A stretch of 49,006 bases of DNA. Origin: a virus. Every line of letters begins with the position of its first letter. Position 1 is the first letter of the stretch. The DNA lies in IMG/VR virus record IMGVR_UViG_3300030117_000100, positions 1-49,006 of that record; one strand, written 5' to 3'. This document shows positions 9,749-16,872 of this stretch, piece after piece. The position numbers and the translations under genes were made by a program. The notes under the pieces were generated by a model. It saw only the letters and a list, made by a program, of their open reading frames with translations, ran no database searches and was not told the DNA's origin.

Positions 9749-9926
9749 GTACTTGCTCCTTGTTTTTGAAGTAGGCTTTGTTAAAGCCAAACTCCCAGTC
9801 CCTATAATCTTTAGTATTTTGAGGATAGGGATTAGTTAGGTTTCCTACTAAGAAACCTCTGTAGCCTTGATTAAACGGCTTGGCTACTTTCGCTTTTGCA
9901 ATTGGACTAGTGCGCTTAGATACCAT
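9720..9926 (-). CDS. Rmf/CrpP-like small protein
   Basis: The product has 68 aa. The core GYRGFLVGNLTNPYPQNTKD followed by YRDWEFGFNKAYF matches the pattern of the ribosome modulation factor/CrpP fold as I know it: a Gly-rich first helix (GxxGxxxGxxxNPYP) and a second helix (YxxWxxGF). Rmf binds 70S ribosomes and promotes dimerisation into inactive particles; CrpP-like phage relatives are poorly understood. The N-terminus is basic (SKRTSPIAKAKVAK). Sitting at the end of the nucleotide-metabolism genes, it could touch host ribosomes or simply be a nucleic-acid-binding accessory. Family assignment is by motif only. Confidence 0.6.
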   Translation of the reverse strand: MVSKRTSPIAKAKVAKPFNQGYRGFLVGNLTNPYPQNTKDYRDWEFGFNKAYFKNKEQVLDKESRRRS

Positions 9927-10192
9927 TGTGCTTTCTCCAAATCTTGTACACCATTTTTATATCGCCATCTGTGGAGATACTTTGCAATATTACCTCTATA
10001 ATAACCCGTTAACTCCTCATCTGTCAAGAAATCTTCTATATATTTAATACACTCTATCGTGCCTTGACCATAGTGTTGAGGCTTTTTTACTGGATCGTAG
10101 TCATTACCCATAGTCAGTGTTGTAGGACTATCGTCAGTTATGGTTATAGTATCTTTAGATAACTCTGCTATTGCATCATCAAAATTTATCAT
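9884..10192 (-). CDS. DUF3310 domain protein
   Basis: The product has 102 aa. After an acidic N-terminus comes the DUF3310 signature: DPVKKPQHYGQGTIECIKYI, then GYYRGNIAKYLHRWRYKNG and DLEKAQWYLSALVQ. The family is common in phages beside nucleotide-metabolism genes, often loosely labelled nucleotide kinase-like, but its activity is not established. It overlaps the genes on both sides, showing translation coupling. Its company here (RNR, MazG, nucleases) supports a role in nucleotide or DNA metabolism. Confidence 0.85.
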   Translation of the reverse strand: MINFDDAIAELSKDTITITDDSPTTLTMGNDYDPVKKPQHYGQGTIECIKYIEDFLTDEELTGYYRGNIAKYLHRWRYKNGVQDLEKAQWYLSALVQLQKRK

Positions 10193-10635
10193 AAGTTTAT
10201 TAACTCCGCTTCTTGATATGGAATGTGAAAGAATGTCTCACCTTTTGGGATTCTCCTGCCGACAGCAACCTTGAGTGTGTCATCTGTCATAAGAGTATCT
10301 TTTATACGCCATGCTTTGTCCATAAATTTATTTAAAACGTAAAAGTTTAACACTCCGTTTTGATCTTTATACTTTTCAACAAGTCTCCTTTTTCTTCCTG
10401 GGATTCTAATCTCCGCCCAATGCTCAGGCCATTCATCTTTCCAAGATGATTTAACTTCTACTTCATTAAAATAGGTAAACCCATCTTTTGTAGAAACTAT
10501 ATCAGCATCAAAAGTTTCTTTATCTTTAACGATGGTATGTCCTTTTGATATTAGATAATCTGATAGAGTTTTCTTTGATGGCTCATCCACCAGATCATAG
10601 ATATCTTTTCTAAAAGGTCTAACGTGAACTTGCAT
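10189..10635 (-). CDS. PD-(D/E)XK nuclease-like protein (148 aa)
   Basis: Asp45 (in DADIVSTKDG), followed by Glu60-Val61-Lys62 at the end of a beta strand (YFNEVEVKSSW), gives the D...E-x-K pattern of the PD-(D/E)XK nuclease fold. An alpha helix before it (SKKTLSDYLISKGHTI) fits the usual fold order. The substrate is unknown. It lies directly downstream of the RNR gene with a one-base gap. It could act in host DNA breakdown or recombination. The fold call is moderately supported by the motif; the role is inference. Confidence 0.6.
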   Translation of the reverse strand: MQVHVRPFRKDIYDLVDEPSKKTLSDYLISKGHTIVKDKETFDADIVSTKDGFTYFNEVEVKSSWKDEWPEHWAEIRIPGRKRRLVEKYKDQNGVLNFYVLNKFMDKAWRIKDTLMTDDTLKVAVGRRIPKGETFFHIPYQEAELINL

Positions 10636-10636
10636 A

Positions 10637-12538
10637 TTATGCTCCTATATCTACTATTTCACAAACGTCACCAGTACAAGCAAAGGTTTGGCTGCTTGCA
10701 GTAGTATCTTCTTTTTCATACTCTGAAAGCTTTGCCCAGTCAATACTTTTTGGCATTATTTTTGATAATTTTTTATAATCGTCTTTTGTGCAACTCTGGT
10801 ATGGAGCTTGTTGATAAGTATGTTCGTTGTAAGGTAAGAAACTTACTCCAGACATCTCATCAAAATGCTCGTAAACAAATGCACCTACTTCAAACCATTC
10901 ATCCTTTCTTACATTAATTGTTACACTAGGTTTATGCTCACACCAATGTCTTTGATATACTAACCAAGTTTTTAATTGTTGGATAGCTGAGACATTGTCA
11001 GTGACTATTGCTCCTTGAGGAGCTTTAACTGGAAATGAAAACACAGTTGTTTGATCTGGCTTCATGAAGTCAGCTTCATTAGGGATGCCTTGATCTTTCA
11101 TAAACTGTGTAAGTGGGTCTTTGTTATCTCCTCTAACGGTTCTAATGTAATGATGTGAGTGACGTGCATGGATTCCAGAGGCAGAGTCAACTAATTGTGA
11201 TACTGTGCCTGATGGTTTAACACACGTGATTGCTGTGCTTGGTGTAATGCCAAGGCGGTCAGCCCAATTAGTATTAGTAGAAATAGCAACTTCTCGTAAA
11301 TGTTCAAGAGTACTCTCCAATCCTTTGTTTTTAAGTGTTAGTAGTTGGTTATCCATTATCCCTGTGAGAGACACACCGAGCAATCGTTCTTCTTCGGTAT
11401 TTCGCTGCCACACCTTTCGCAGATACGGAAATTTTGTGAATGTGCTTTGGATCGTCCCAAGTATTGTGGCACATCTGACTTTTCGCTCCAAGTCTTCAAT
11501 CGTGTCAGTGGCTCGTACAACAACCTCTGTAAGATTACAGAATTGATAAGGTCTAAGAATAATCTCGCTGCACGGATTGGTGCCAAAGTCATAGTCAGGA
11601 TCACGCCTCCCACTTTTTGCAGCTTGATTTTTAGATGCTTCTCTATTAAATACACCTCGTTCTCCACTTCCTGATTCTACTAGTGCCATCCACTCACGCA
11701 TGAATGATACACTGTCTGGTTTCTCTGTGTAAGCTACAGAGTTATTTGCTAAAGCTCTTTGTGGATTGTTGTCCCACCAGTTGCCTGATTTAGCATGACG
11801 CATTCTGTCATCTGATAGGTTAGATAAACTTATCATTGCAGATCTTCTAACACCACCAACAACAACAACCTCACCAATCTTACACATTAGATCGTGACAC
11901 TCAATTGATGATAGCCTACGTCCTTGTGCCTCCTTGAATATTGTAACTGCAAAGTTAAATAAGTCAACTAATGGTGCTGGACCTGATGCTCTACCACCAA
12001 AGGTCTTTAGTCTTGCACCTGCAGGACGAACTTTAGAGACATCCCACTTAGGAATCTCTCCTGCCCATAGAAGAGCTAGCAATTGTCTAAACGCCTTAGC
12101 CCACCCTTCCTTGCTGTCCTTTACCACAATGGTAGTATCACTCTCGAACAGTTCAGGCACTTCAGGAAGCTTGCTAATGAACTGCCTCTCGACACTGAAT
12201 CCGACACCAGTGCCACAGAGGAGAATGAACATAGCCTCATCGAAGGACTTTGGATCATCTACAGGTAAGTAGCTGCAGTTATACCCTGCTGTATTATCTC
12301 TTTCTAAAGCTGGACCTGCAGTCATCATGGCTCGCATCGAAGGCATGACCTCTAGCCCTAGTATAGAGGCTCTTATTTCGTTGTAAGTGTCATGGTCTAT
12401 GTCGTAACCTACAACGTTACCCATGTAGCGATCTACTGTTTCTGACCAAGACTCTCGTCTTCCTTCGTTTTCAAGCCAACGAGCATACCTTGAGGTGTGT
12501 ATGAAAGCTTGATAGTCAGTTGGTAAATAGTTATTCAT
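10637..12538 (-). CDS. nrdJ: Adenosylcobalamin-dependent (class II) ribonucleoside-triphosphate reductase
   Basis: It reduces ribonucleotides to deoxyribonucleotides for phage DNA synthesis. The 633-aa protein carries every key residue of the monomeric class II family: Cys88 (NCSY) and Cys334 as the reducible pair, Asn321-Pro-Cys323-Ser-Glu325 as the active-site strand with the thiyl cysteine, and C-terminal Cys621/Cys626 (ACTGDVCE) as the shuttle pair. The 11-residue spacing from Cys323 to Cys334 equals that of the Lactobacillus enzyme. It needs host vitamin B12 and no oxygen. The frame is uninterrupted, without intein or intron. MazG lies immediately upstream with a four-base overlap. Confidence 0.95.
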   Translation of the reverse strand: MNNYLPTDYQAFIHTSRYARWLENEGRRESWSETVDRYMGNVVGYDIDHDTYNEIRASILGLEVMPSMRAMMTAGPALERDNTAGYNCSYLPVDDPKSFDEAMFILLCGTGVGFSVERQFISKLPEVPELFESDTTIVVKDSKEGWAKAFRQLLALLWAGEIPKWDVSKVRPAGARLKTFGGRASGPAPLVDLFNFAVTIFKEAQGRRLSSIECHDLMCKIGEVVVVGGVRRSAMISLSNLSDDRMRHAKSGNWWDNNPQRALANNSVAYTEKPDSVSFMREWMALVESGSGERGVFNREASKNQAAKSGRRDPDYDFGTNPCSEIILRPYQFCNLTEVVVRATDTIEDLERKVRCATILGTIQSTFTKFPYLRKVWQRNTEEERLLGVSLTGIMDNQLLTLKNKGLESTLEHLREVAISTNTNWADRLGITPSTAITCVKPSGTVSQLVDSASGIHARHSHHYIRTVRGDNKDPLTQFMKDQGIPNEADFMKPDQTTVFSFPVKAPQGAIVTDNVSAIQQLKTWLVYQRHWCEHKPSVTINVRKDEWFEVGAFVYEHFDEMSGVSFLPYNEHTYQQAPYQSCTKDDYKKLSKIMPKSIDWAKLSEYEKEDTTASSQTFACTGDVCEIVDIGA

Positions 12539-12891
12539 CTGTTGTCTCCTGATCCAGATATTACACCACGTTTTTGTCTGTCTTGTAACTTAAAGAGATT
12601 TGTTTTAGCTACATCATTCATATTTACATTTAAATCTCTACATAATGCGGCAATGTACCACAGACAATCTCCAATCTCATCGGCTATAGCTTTACGATCA
12701 AAGTCACCATCACGTAAGATCTTTTTTACTTTGTTTGCAACTTCACCTGCTTCTGCAGCTAATCCAAGTGCAGGATAAATAACAGCATGTTTATTACTGT
12801 AAATGGCAGTCTCAGCAGCACTCTTTTGATAATCATCCATATCCATTGAATTGTAATATTTAAAAGCTTCTATATCAGTTTCATTAATCAC
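12535..12891 (-). CDS. MazG-like nucleotide pyrophosphohydrolase
   Basis: The product has 118 aa. The metal-binding signature is complete: Glu47-x-x-Glu50 (AAEAGEV) and Glu72-x-x-Asp75 (ADEIGDCLWY). Such all-alpha NTP pyrophosphohydrolases hydrolyse (d)NTPs. In marine phages they have been proposed to lower (p)ppGpp or to clear host nucleotides, with a preference for GC-type dNTPs reported in cyanophages. The start is GTG at 12891, overlapping the end of the small gene upstream; no ATG suits. It overlaps the RNR start by four bases, so dosage of the two is probably linked. Confidence 0.88.
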   Translation of the reverse strand: MINETDIEAFKYYNSMDMDDYQKSAAETAIYSNKHAVIYPALGLAAEAGEVANKVKKILRDGDFDRKAIADEIGDCLWYIAALCRDLNVNMNDVAKTNLFKLQDRQKRGVISGSGDNR

Positions 12892-13042
12892 GGTTTACCT
12901 CACACTCTTCTACTATAATATCATCTATGTCATACAAACTTGTCATAAGTAAATCTTGTATGACCTCACAATTGTCTCCGAACGTTTCTAAAAAGTTGGC
13001 ATCAGGATCAACTTTTATTCTTAAAGATATCTCAAACTCCAT
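12884..13042 (-). CDS. Small acidic protein (52 aa)
   Basis: The frame starts MEFEISLRIKVDPDANFLET and ends EECEVNRD, just overlapping the GTG start of the MazG gene. A purine-rich stretch precedes the ATG. The first strand looks like the edge of a small alpha/beta domain. The gene follows a good promoter at 13057-13085 and would be the first gene of that transcript. Function unknown. Its compact operon placement and coding-like composition support it. Confidence 0.6.
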   Translation of the reverse strand: MEFEISLRIKVDPDANFLETFGDNCEVIQDLLMTSLYDIDDIIVEECEVNRD

Positions 13043-13053
13043 CGGAAAGACCC

Positions 13054-13293
13054 CTAGTTATACTCGGAAGTATCGGGCATGTCAACAACTAATGGTTCGA
13101 TACTCTTCATAAAATGTTTTTTCCATTCGTATGCAGAATCAAAATCTTCAAACCAAAAATTATCTTCACCCATTACGCCATCTATCTCTGATTTACAGAC
13201 AAGAAAATAATTAGATCCTATCGGTACATCACTATCTTCTACATCCTCTACTGCTATTGGACCCTCCATAACGCCCCATACTTTTACTTTCAT
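13054..13293 (-). CDS. Hypothetical acidic protein (79 aa)
   Basis: Alternating hydrophobic and acidic residues (KVKVWGVMEGPIAVEDVEDS, then a FWFEDFDSAYEWKKHF-type helix) suggest a compact alpha/beta fold. No known motif is seen. It starts one base after the resolvase-like gene's stop. Its last codons also carry a promoter for the genes downstream, a double use of sequence. Function unknown. Confidence 0.65.
   Translation of the reverse strand: MKVKVWGVMEGPIAVEDVEDSDVPIGSNYFLVCKSEIDGVMGEDNFWFEDFDSAYEWKKHFMKSIEPLVVDMPDTSEYN
13057..13085 (-). promoter_or_regulatory. Internal promoter, TTGACA-17-TATAAC
   Basis: On the minus strand, TTGACA (13085-13080), 17 bases, then TATAAC (13062-13057) followed by TA. 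It lies inside the end of the 79-aa gene and would give separate transcription of the 52-aa gene, MazG, RNR and downstream genes. The GTATAACTA -10 is identical to three rightward promoters and to the integrase promoter in this window. Confidence 0.7.
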
Positions 13294-13294
13294 A

Positions 13295-13636
13295 TTATTT
13301 CCAATTTCTTAATAAGTCCATGTAGTGCTCAAGACTTATCATTGTTATCCAGGACTTTCTATCAGCTCGAAAGAACACTACTGGTTCACCTTTACCATGC
13401 TTACTGGCTTGCTCTATGTAATCGTAGGCTGTTTTCATACCAGACTTTCTACGTTTAACTTCGATAGTTATTGGTAACTTTTTTCTGGCTGCAGGAGATA
13501 GTTGAATATCTTCACCTGTGTCTCCCATAGTTGTAGACTTGATGTCATCTTCTTCAAACTCTGGAAATACTTCCAATAGTTTATCTCTGATTTCATTCTG
13601 TCCAGTTCTACCTTTTGCTTTAGCTGCTCTTGACAT
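13295..13636 (-). CDS. PD-(D/E)XK endonuclease, Holliday-junction-resolvase-like
   Basis: The product has 113 aa. A basic start (RAAKAKGRTGQNEIRDKL, with Glu15 in the first helix) is followed by Asp43 (GEDIQLS) and Glu59-Val60-Lys61 (ITIEVKRRK). This E...D...E-x-K order is that of small resolvase-type PD-(D/E)XK nucleases. It would cut branched DNA formed in replication or recombination. It sits three bases after the RecE-like exonuclease and in the same operon as SSB and polymerase, the place where T7 encodes its own junction nuclease. Confidence 0.75.
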   Translation of the reverse strand: MSRAAKAKGRTGQNEIRDKLLEVFPEFEEDDIKSTTMGDTGEDIQLSPAARKKLPITIEVKRRKSGMKTAYDYIEQASKHGKGEPVVFFRADRKSWITMISLEHYMDLLRNWK

Positions 13637-13639
13637 GAC

Positions 13640-14419
13640 TCATTGTAACCAAGATGGTTTCTCCATAACAGTATAGTCACCCCAGTTTGTACCATAATCA
13701 GATTGTTTTTCTGCATTTGCAATAGTGGCTAAGGTTTTATGTAAATGTTTCATACCCCAATGCATAATCTCATTACCCATAATATGTAGGTGTGAGACAT
13801 ACGGTGCAGTCTTTTCACAAGCTATAAAAGAGAACTTCTTTATATCATATCCAGCTAGCTTGCATGTATAAACATAGTGAGCACCTTGTAAAAAATATCC
13901 ATACTTTATACACTCTTTTAAAAAACCTTTGGGACTAGCATCCTGAGTTGTCTTAACATCAAACACTGTCTGCTCTGATTCAATCATCAAGTCAGGTCTT
14001 GTTTTAAGAGTGAGACCTGAGATAGGATCTTCTGCAAAAATACTTACCTCATTTAATCTATCTGGATGATTTAAATAAGATGCACAAATTGAATTTTCTA
14101 ATGCACCTCTAGTTATACAGCTAGCTACATTGTATTCTACCTCTGTTAGAAGTATTTGATCCTCAGTAAGATTTGCTTTTAAATTTTTATATGCAATACT
14201 AGACTTAGTCTTTGGACCTTTTACAACTAGATCACGTTCTTTTTCTAGGAGATTAGCATGTACTGCACTACCCAATGCAAAGGCAGGGTTGTTTGAATTA
14301 CGCTTCTCACCCTTCCAATGTGCTAGTGACTTCTTAAAAACAGCTTTAACTGCACTGGAAGATATACCATCTCGCATATGGTATTCTTGGTTAGACATAT
14401 TTTCTATTACATTTTTCAT
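13640..14419 (-). CDS. RecE-like / PDDEXK exonuclease
   Basis: The product has 259 aa. The start (MSNQEYHMRDGISSSAVKAV) is typical of phage exodeoxyribonuclease VIII-like proteins. Candidate catalytic residues in order are His54 and Glu59 (GSAVHANLLEKE), Asp143 (KTRPDLM), Asp154-Val-Lys156 (FDVKTT) and Gln178/Tyr182 in the following helix. The family degrades one strand of duplex DNA to start strand-annealing recombination or recycles DNA. No RecT-like annealing protein is nearby, but the gp2.5-like SSB immediately upstream could serve. A GAAGGGAGCC-type hairpin precedes its ribosome-binding site. Confidence 0.85.
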   Translation of the reverse strand: MKNVIENMSNQEYHMRDGISSSAVKAVFKKSLAHWKGEKRNSNNPAFALGSAVHANLLEKERDLVVKGPKTKSSIAYKNLKANLTEDQILLTEVEYNVASCITRGALENSICASYLNHPDRLNEVSIFAEDPISGLTLKTRPDLMIESEQTVFDVKTTQDASPKGFLKECIKYGYFLQGAHYVYTCKLAGYDIKKFSFIACEKTAPYVSHLHIMGNEIMHWGMKHLHKTLATIANAEKQSDYGTNWGDYTVMEKPSWLQ

Positions 14420-14437
14420 TCTTTATCCTTAAAAGGT

Positions 14438-14455
14438 GGCTCCCCGAAGGGAGCC
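14438..14455 (-). terminator. UUCG hairpin between SSB and exonuclease genes
   Basis: On the minus strand GGCTCCC-TTCG-GGGAGCC, a seven-pair stem with the extra-stable C(UUCG)G loop, followed by ACCTTTTAAGG. It could be a partial terminator or an RNA-stability element that sets the SSB to exonuclease ratio. The T run is short, so full termination is doubtful. Confidence 0.75.
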
Positions 14456-14473
14456 TAGTTGTTTTGGAGGAGA

Positions 14474-14980
14474 TTAAAACAACACTTCGCTTTGTTTTTC
14501 TTCTTGAGCTACAGGTGGTGGCGAAGTATCATCCCCTGCAGTATCTGCTATATAGGTAACGTGATCAATAACTTTGACCTTGTCTAACCTAGTGCCGACA
14601 ATATTAGGTCGGCTTGTGTCGTAAACGGATAGCTCTACCTCTACAGTAGACCCATTACCAATGGTACCATCAGTACTAAGATCCCAAGTAGAACCATCAG
14701 ACTTTTGAACAATAGGTGCACCACTGTCCCAATCTTTTCCTGTATTAAATTTACGTATGAACTTTACTTTAGTTCCACGTCCTTCTGCATCTGGCGTACC
14801 CTTCTTCATTGAACGTGAAGCTTTTAGGGTAGCTAGATTGTCATCATCCATAATGATATCAATAGTGCAAGCACCATCATGGTCTCTATAGACTCCGTCA
14901 AAACCGTCCATGTCACGGTTGATTTCAAATACTCTTGCCCATTCGGCAATACCAGTTAGTTTAATTTTACGTGTAGCCAT
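14474..14980 (-). CDS. T7 gp2.5-like single-stranded DNA-binding protein
   Basis: The product has 168 aa. A beta-rich body (KLTGIAEWARVFEINRDMDG, KVKFIRKFNTGKDWDSGAPI, DKVKVIDHVTYIA) fits an OB-fold. It ends in a proline spacer, an acidic tail and a terminal aromatic residue (EEKQSEVLF), the signature of gp2.5-type SSBs, whose last residues bind polymerase and helicase. It follows the DNA polymerase gene by 14 bases with a GGAGGCC site. It coats ssDNA at the fork and helps strand annealing. Confidence 0.85.
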   Translation of the reverse strand: MATRKIKLTGIAEWARVFEINRDMDGFDGVYRDHDGACTIDIIMDDDNLATLKASRSMKKGTPDAEGRGTKVKFIRKFNTGKDWDSGAPIVQKSDGSTWDLSTDGTIGNGSTVEVELSVYDTSRPNIVGTRLDKVKVIDHVTYIADTAGDDTSPPPVAQEEKQSEVLF

Positions 14981-14994
14981 GTTGGCCTCCTTTA

Positions 14995-16872
14995 TTAATG
15001 CACGTCACTATAACGCTGACCATACTGTATGTCAATACCTAAGTCAACATTTAATTTAAGTTCTTGGTTAAGTTTTTTTATAGCCCAGTTTAATGCGTCA
15101 CTATGTTCATTCTGTTCTCCTTCTTTTACTAGGTTAATAGATTCATCATGGAACTGACCGATAATATTTGGTCTACGTGTTCGGTAATAAGCAACCCACT
15201 TATCAAAACAATATACACCAGTAGATTGATTGAGTGTTGAAAACATATCTTTTTTATAGCGAAGTAAATGCCAGAAATTACTAACAGGATTTTGCACCCA
15301 CATATCACCGTTGATTTGTCTTACCTTTCTCTTTGAGCTATTGCAAAAGGCTCTAACCGACCAGTTACGTCTCCAATAAGCATCTAGTAATGCAGCTGCA
15401 CCTGTCTCACTAATACCTGAAGTTCTTGATAATTTGGTTGCGCCAACGCCATACGTTGCAGAATAGTTTACAACTTTAAAGTTCTTACGTAGATCTTTTA
15501 ACTCTGGTTTTAGTCCTCTGTTGTAAGCATCAATGTCAGACTGCTCTATTGCTCCTGCATGTTTAGCTAAGTCAAGATGTGGGTCAAAGTCTGCTTGAGA
15601 CATTTCATGCACGTAGTCGGGATCGTAAGGCTGCATGTAGTGTCTCTTAGTTGTATCCTCAAGAGAGGTCATATCCGCACCACAAAGAACATAACCAGTT
15701 GGTGCTGTTAAGCAGCCACGTATCTCTTTGCCCCACGGCTTGTCAACTCCTGGAAGATTAACCAAAGGTTTCTTATGCTTAAATCGTAAGGTGTTAGTAA
15801 GACCATCAACCTCAGCTTTAACATACCCGTCCTGTTCACAATCAAGAAAGCCTTGAAAGATTCCAAGTCGATGTTGCATAACTGTTAAGCCCTCTAGAAC
15901 CTGCACTTCAGGATTCTTTTCTGCCAATAGTTTAACTGATTCAGTAAGCTCACCTTCCTTACGAACTTGAGGTATTGCACGTTCTGATCGAGTGATGAAT
16001 ATAGTTCCCTCAACTTCATTAATTTCTTTTACATACTTAAACGTACAAGGTTTCCACCCTAAAGAGTAGAGCCAATCTTTTACTTGGTCTGTAGAGTTAG
16101 GATTTGGATCTTCCCACTTCTTGATAACTTCGACTTCCTTATCAAAGTGTAAAGGCAAACCATGCTCTTGTAGGAGATCAAACCAACGTTGTCCATGAGC
16201 TGATGCAGTACCATCTTTTCTAAAACAATTCTTGGGTCTACTCTTTTTGGTGGTCACTTTCCGCTTTGGCATTACGCTAATTAGTTCAGCTTCCTTGTCA
16301 GCTTTCTGCTTTGTAAGGTCAGCAACACACTTCTCTGCTAACTCTACATCTAACTTCCAACCAACTTTCTCAGCTGCTGCTGCGCAATCCATTTTAAATT
16401 CTAGATAGCGGAAAAACTTATCTAGTTCTGATTTACTTTTGTATAGAAACATAAATCTTTTTAGTAGGTCTTGCCATAGGCACCAGTTTATCTTTACATC
16501 CTCTGTGCATCTGTGAGCATACTCCTCCTCAGTTAGGTTTTGCCAATCATTAATCTGTGGTTTGGGAATACCGAAGTCCTCACCAAATGATTCCAGACCA
16601 TGCTTGGAACGGTTTAAGTTAAGCACCCAAGACATAGGTAGTGTATCAAACAAGCGAGCCTTGATCTTGATACCCAGTATCTTTTCTATAAGCGGTACAT
16701 CATATCTAACAATATTGTGACCAACCAACCCATACTGAGACAGTATAAGATCACGCATGTCAGAATAATTGAAGATAGTTTTATAATCTTTACCATCATC
16801 AGTATAAGACAGACAGTGTATTTTAGTTGCTTTGTCCAACAATCCGTTAGCTTCTACATCAAATACAATCAT
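14995..16872 (-). CDS. Family A DNA polymerase with 3'-5' exonuclease (T7 gp5-like)
   Basis: The product has 625 aa. The exonuclease domain shows Asp5/Glu7 (FDVEANGL), Asp58 and Asp125. Polymerase motif A is divergent: Asp400 and Glu405 in GADMTSLEDTTKRHY. Motif B is RKNFKVVNYSATYG (Arg462, Lys466, Tyr470, Tyr474-Gly475), and motif C is His575-Asp-Glu577. The residue equivalent to E. coli Phe762 is Tyr470, the same choice as in T7. It overlaps the primase-helicase gene by four bases. It replicates the phage genome with the helicase and SSB. The family match is clear; motif A is unusual enough to note. Confidence 0.95.
   Translation of the reverse strand: MIVFDVEANGLLDKATKIHCLSYTDDGKDYKTIFNYSDMRDLILSQYGLVGHNIVRYDVPLIEKILGIKIKARLFDTLPMSWVLNLNRSKHGLESFGEDFGIPKPQINDWQNLTEEEYAHRCTEDVKINWCLWQDLLKRFMFLYKSKSELDKFFRYLEFKMDCAAAAEKVGWKLDVELAEKCVADLTKQKADKEAELISVMPKRKVTTKKSRPKNCFRKDGTASAHGQRWFDLLQEHGLPLHFDKEVEVIKKWEDPNPNSTDQVKDWLYSLGWKPCTFKYVKEINEVEGTIFITRSERAIPQVRKEGELTESVKLLAEKNPEVQVLEGLTVMQHRLGIFQGFLDCEQDGYVKAEVDGLTNTLRFKHKKPLVNLPGVDKPWGKEIRGCLTAPTGYVLCGADMTSLEDTTKRHYMQPYDPDYVHEMSQADFDPHLDLAKHAGAIEQSDIDAYNRGLKPELKDLRKNFKVVNYSATYGVGATKLSRTSGISETGAAALLDAYWRRNWSVRAFCNSSKRKVRQINGDMWVQNPVSNFWHLLRYKKDMFSTLNQSTGVYCFDKWVAYYRTRRPNIIGQFHDESINLVKEGEQNEHSDALNWAIKKLNQELKLNVDLGIDIQYGQRYSDVH

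Noticed and set aside
11356-11667. Alternative minus-strand frame within the RNR gene ending with a Cys-x2-Cys type motif
   Set aside because: It lies wholly inside an intact RNR with all active residues; the zinc-finger look is a by-product of the second frame.
10637-12538. Intein or intron in RNR or polymerase genes
   Set aside because: Both frames are continuous with normal motif spacing and length for their families.
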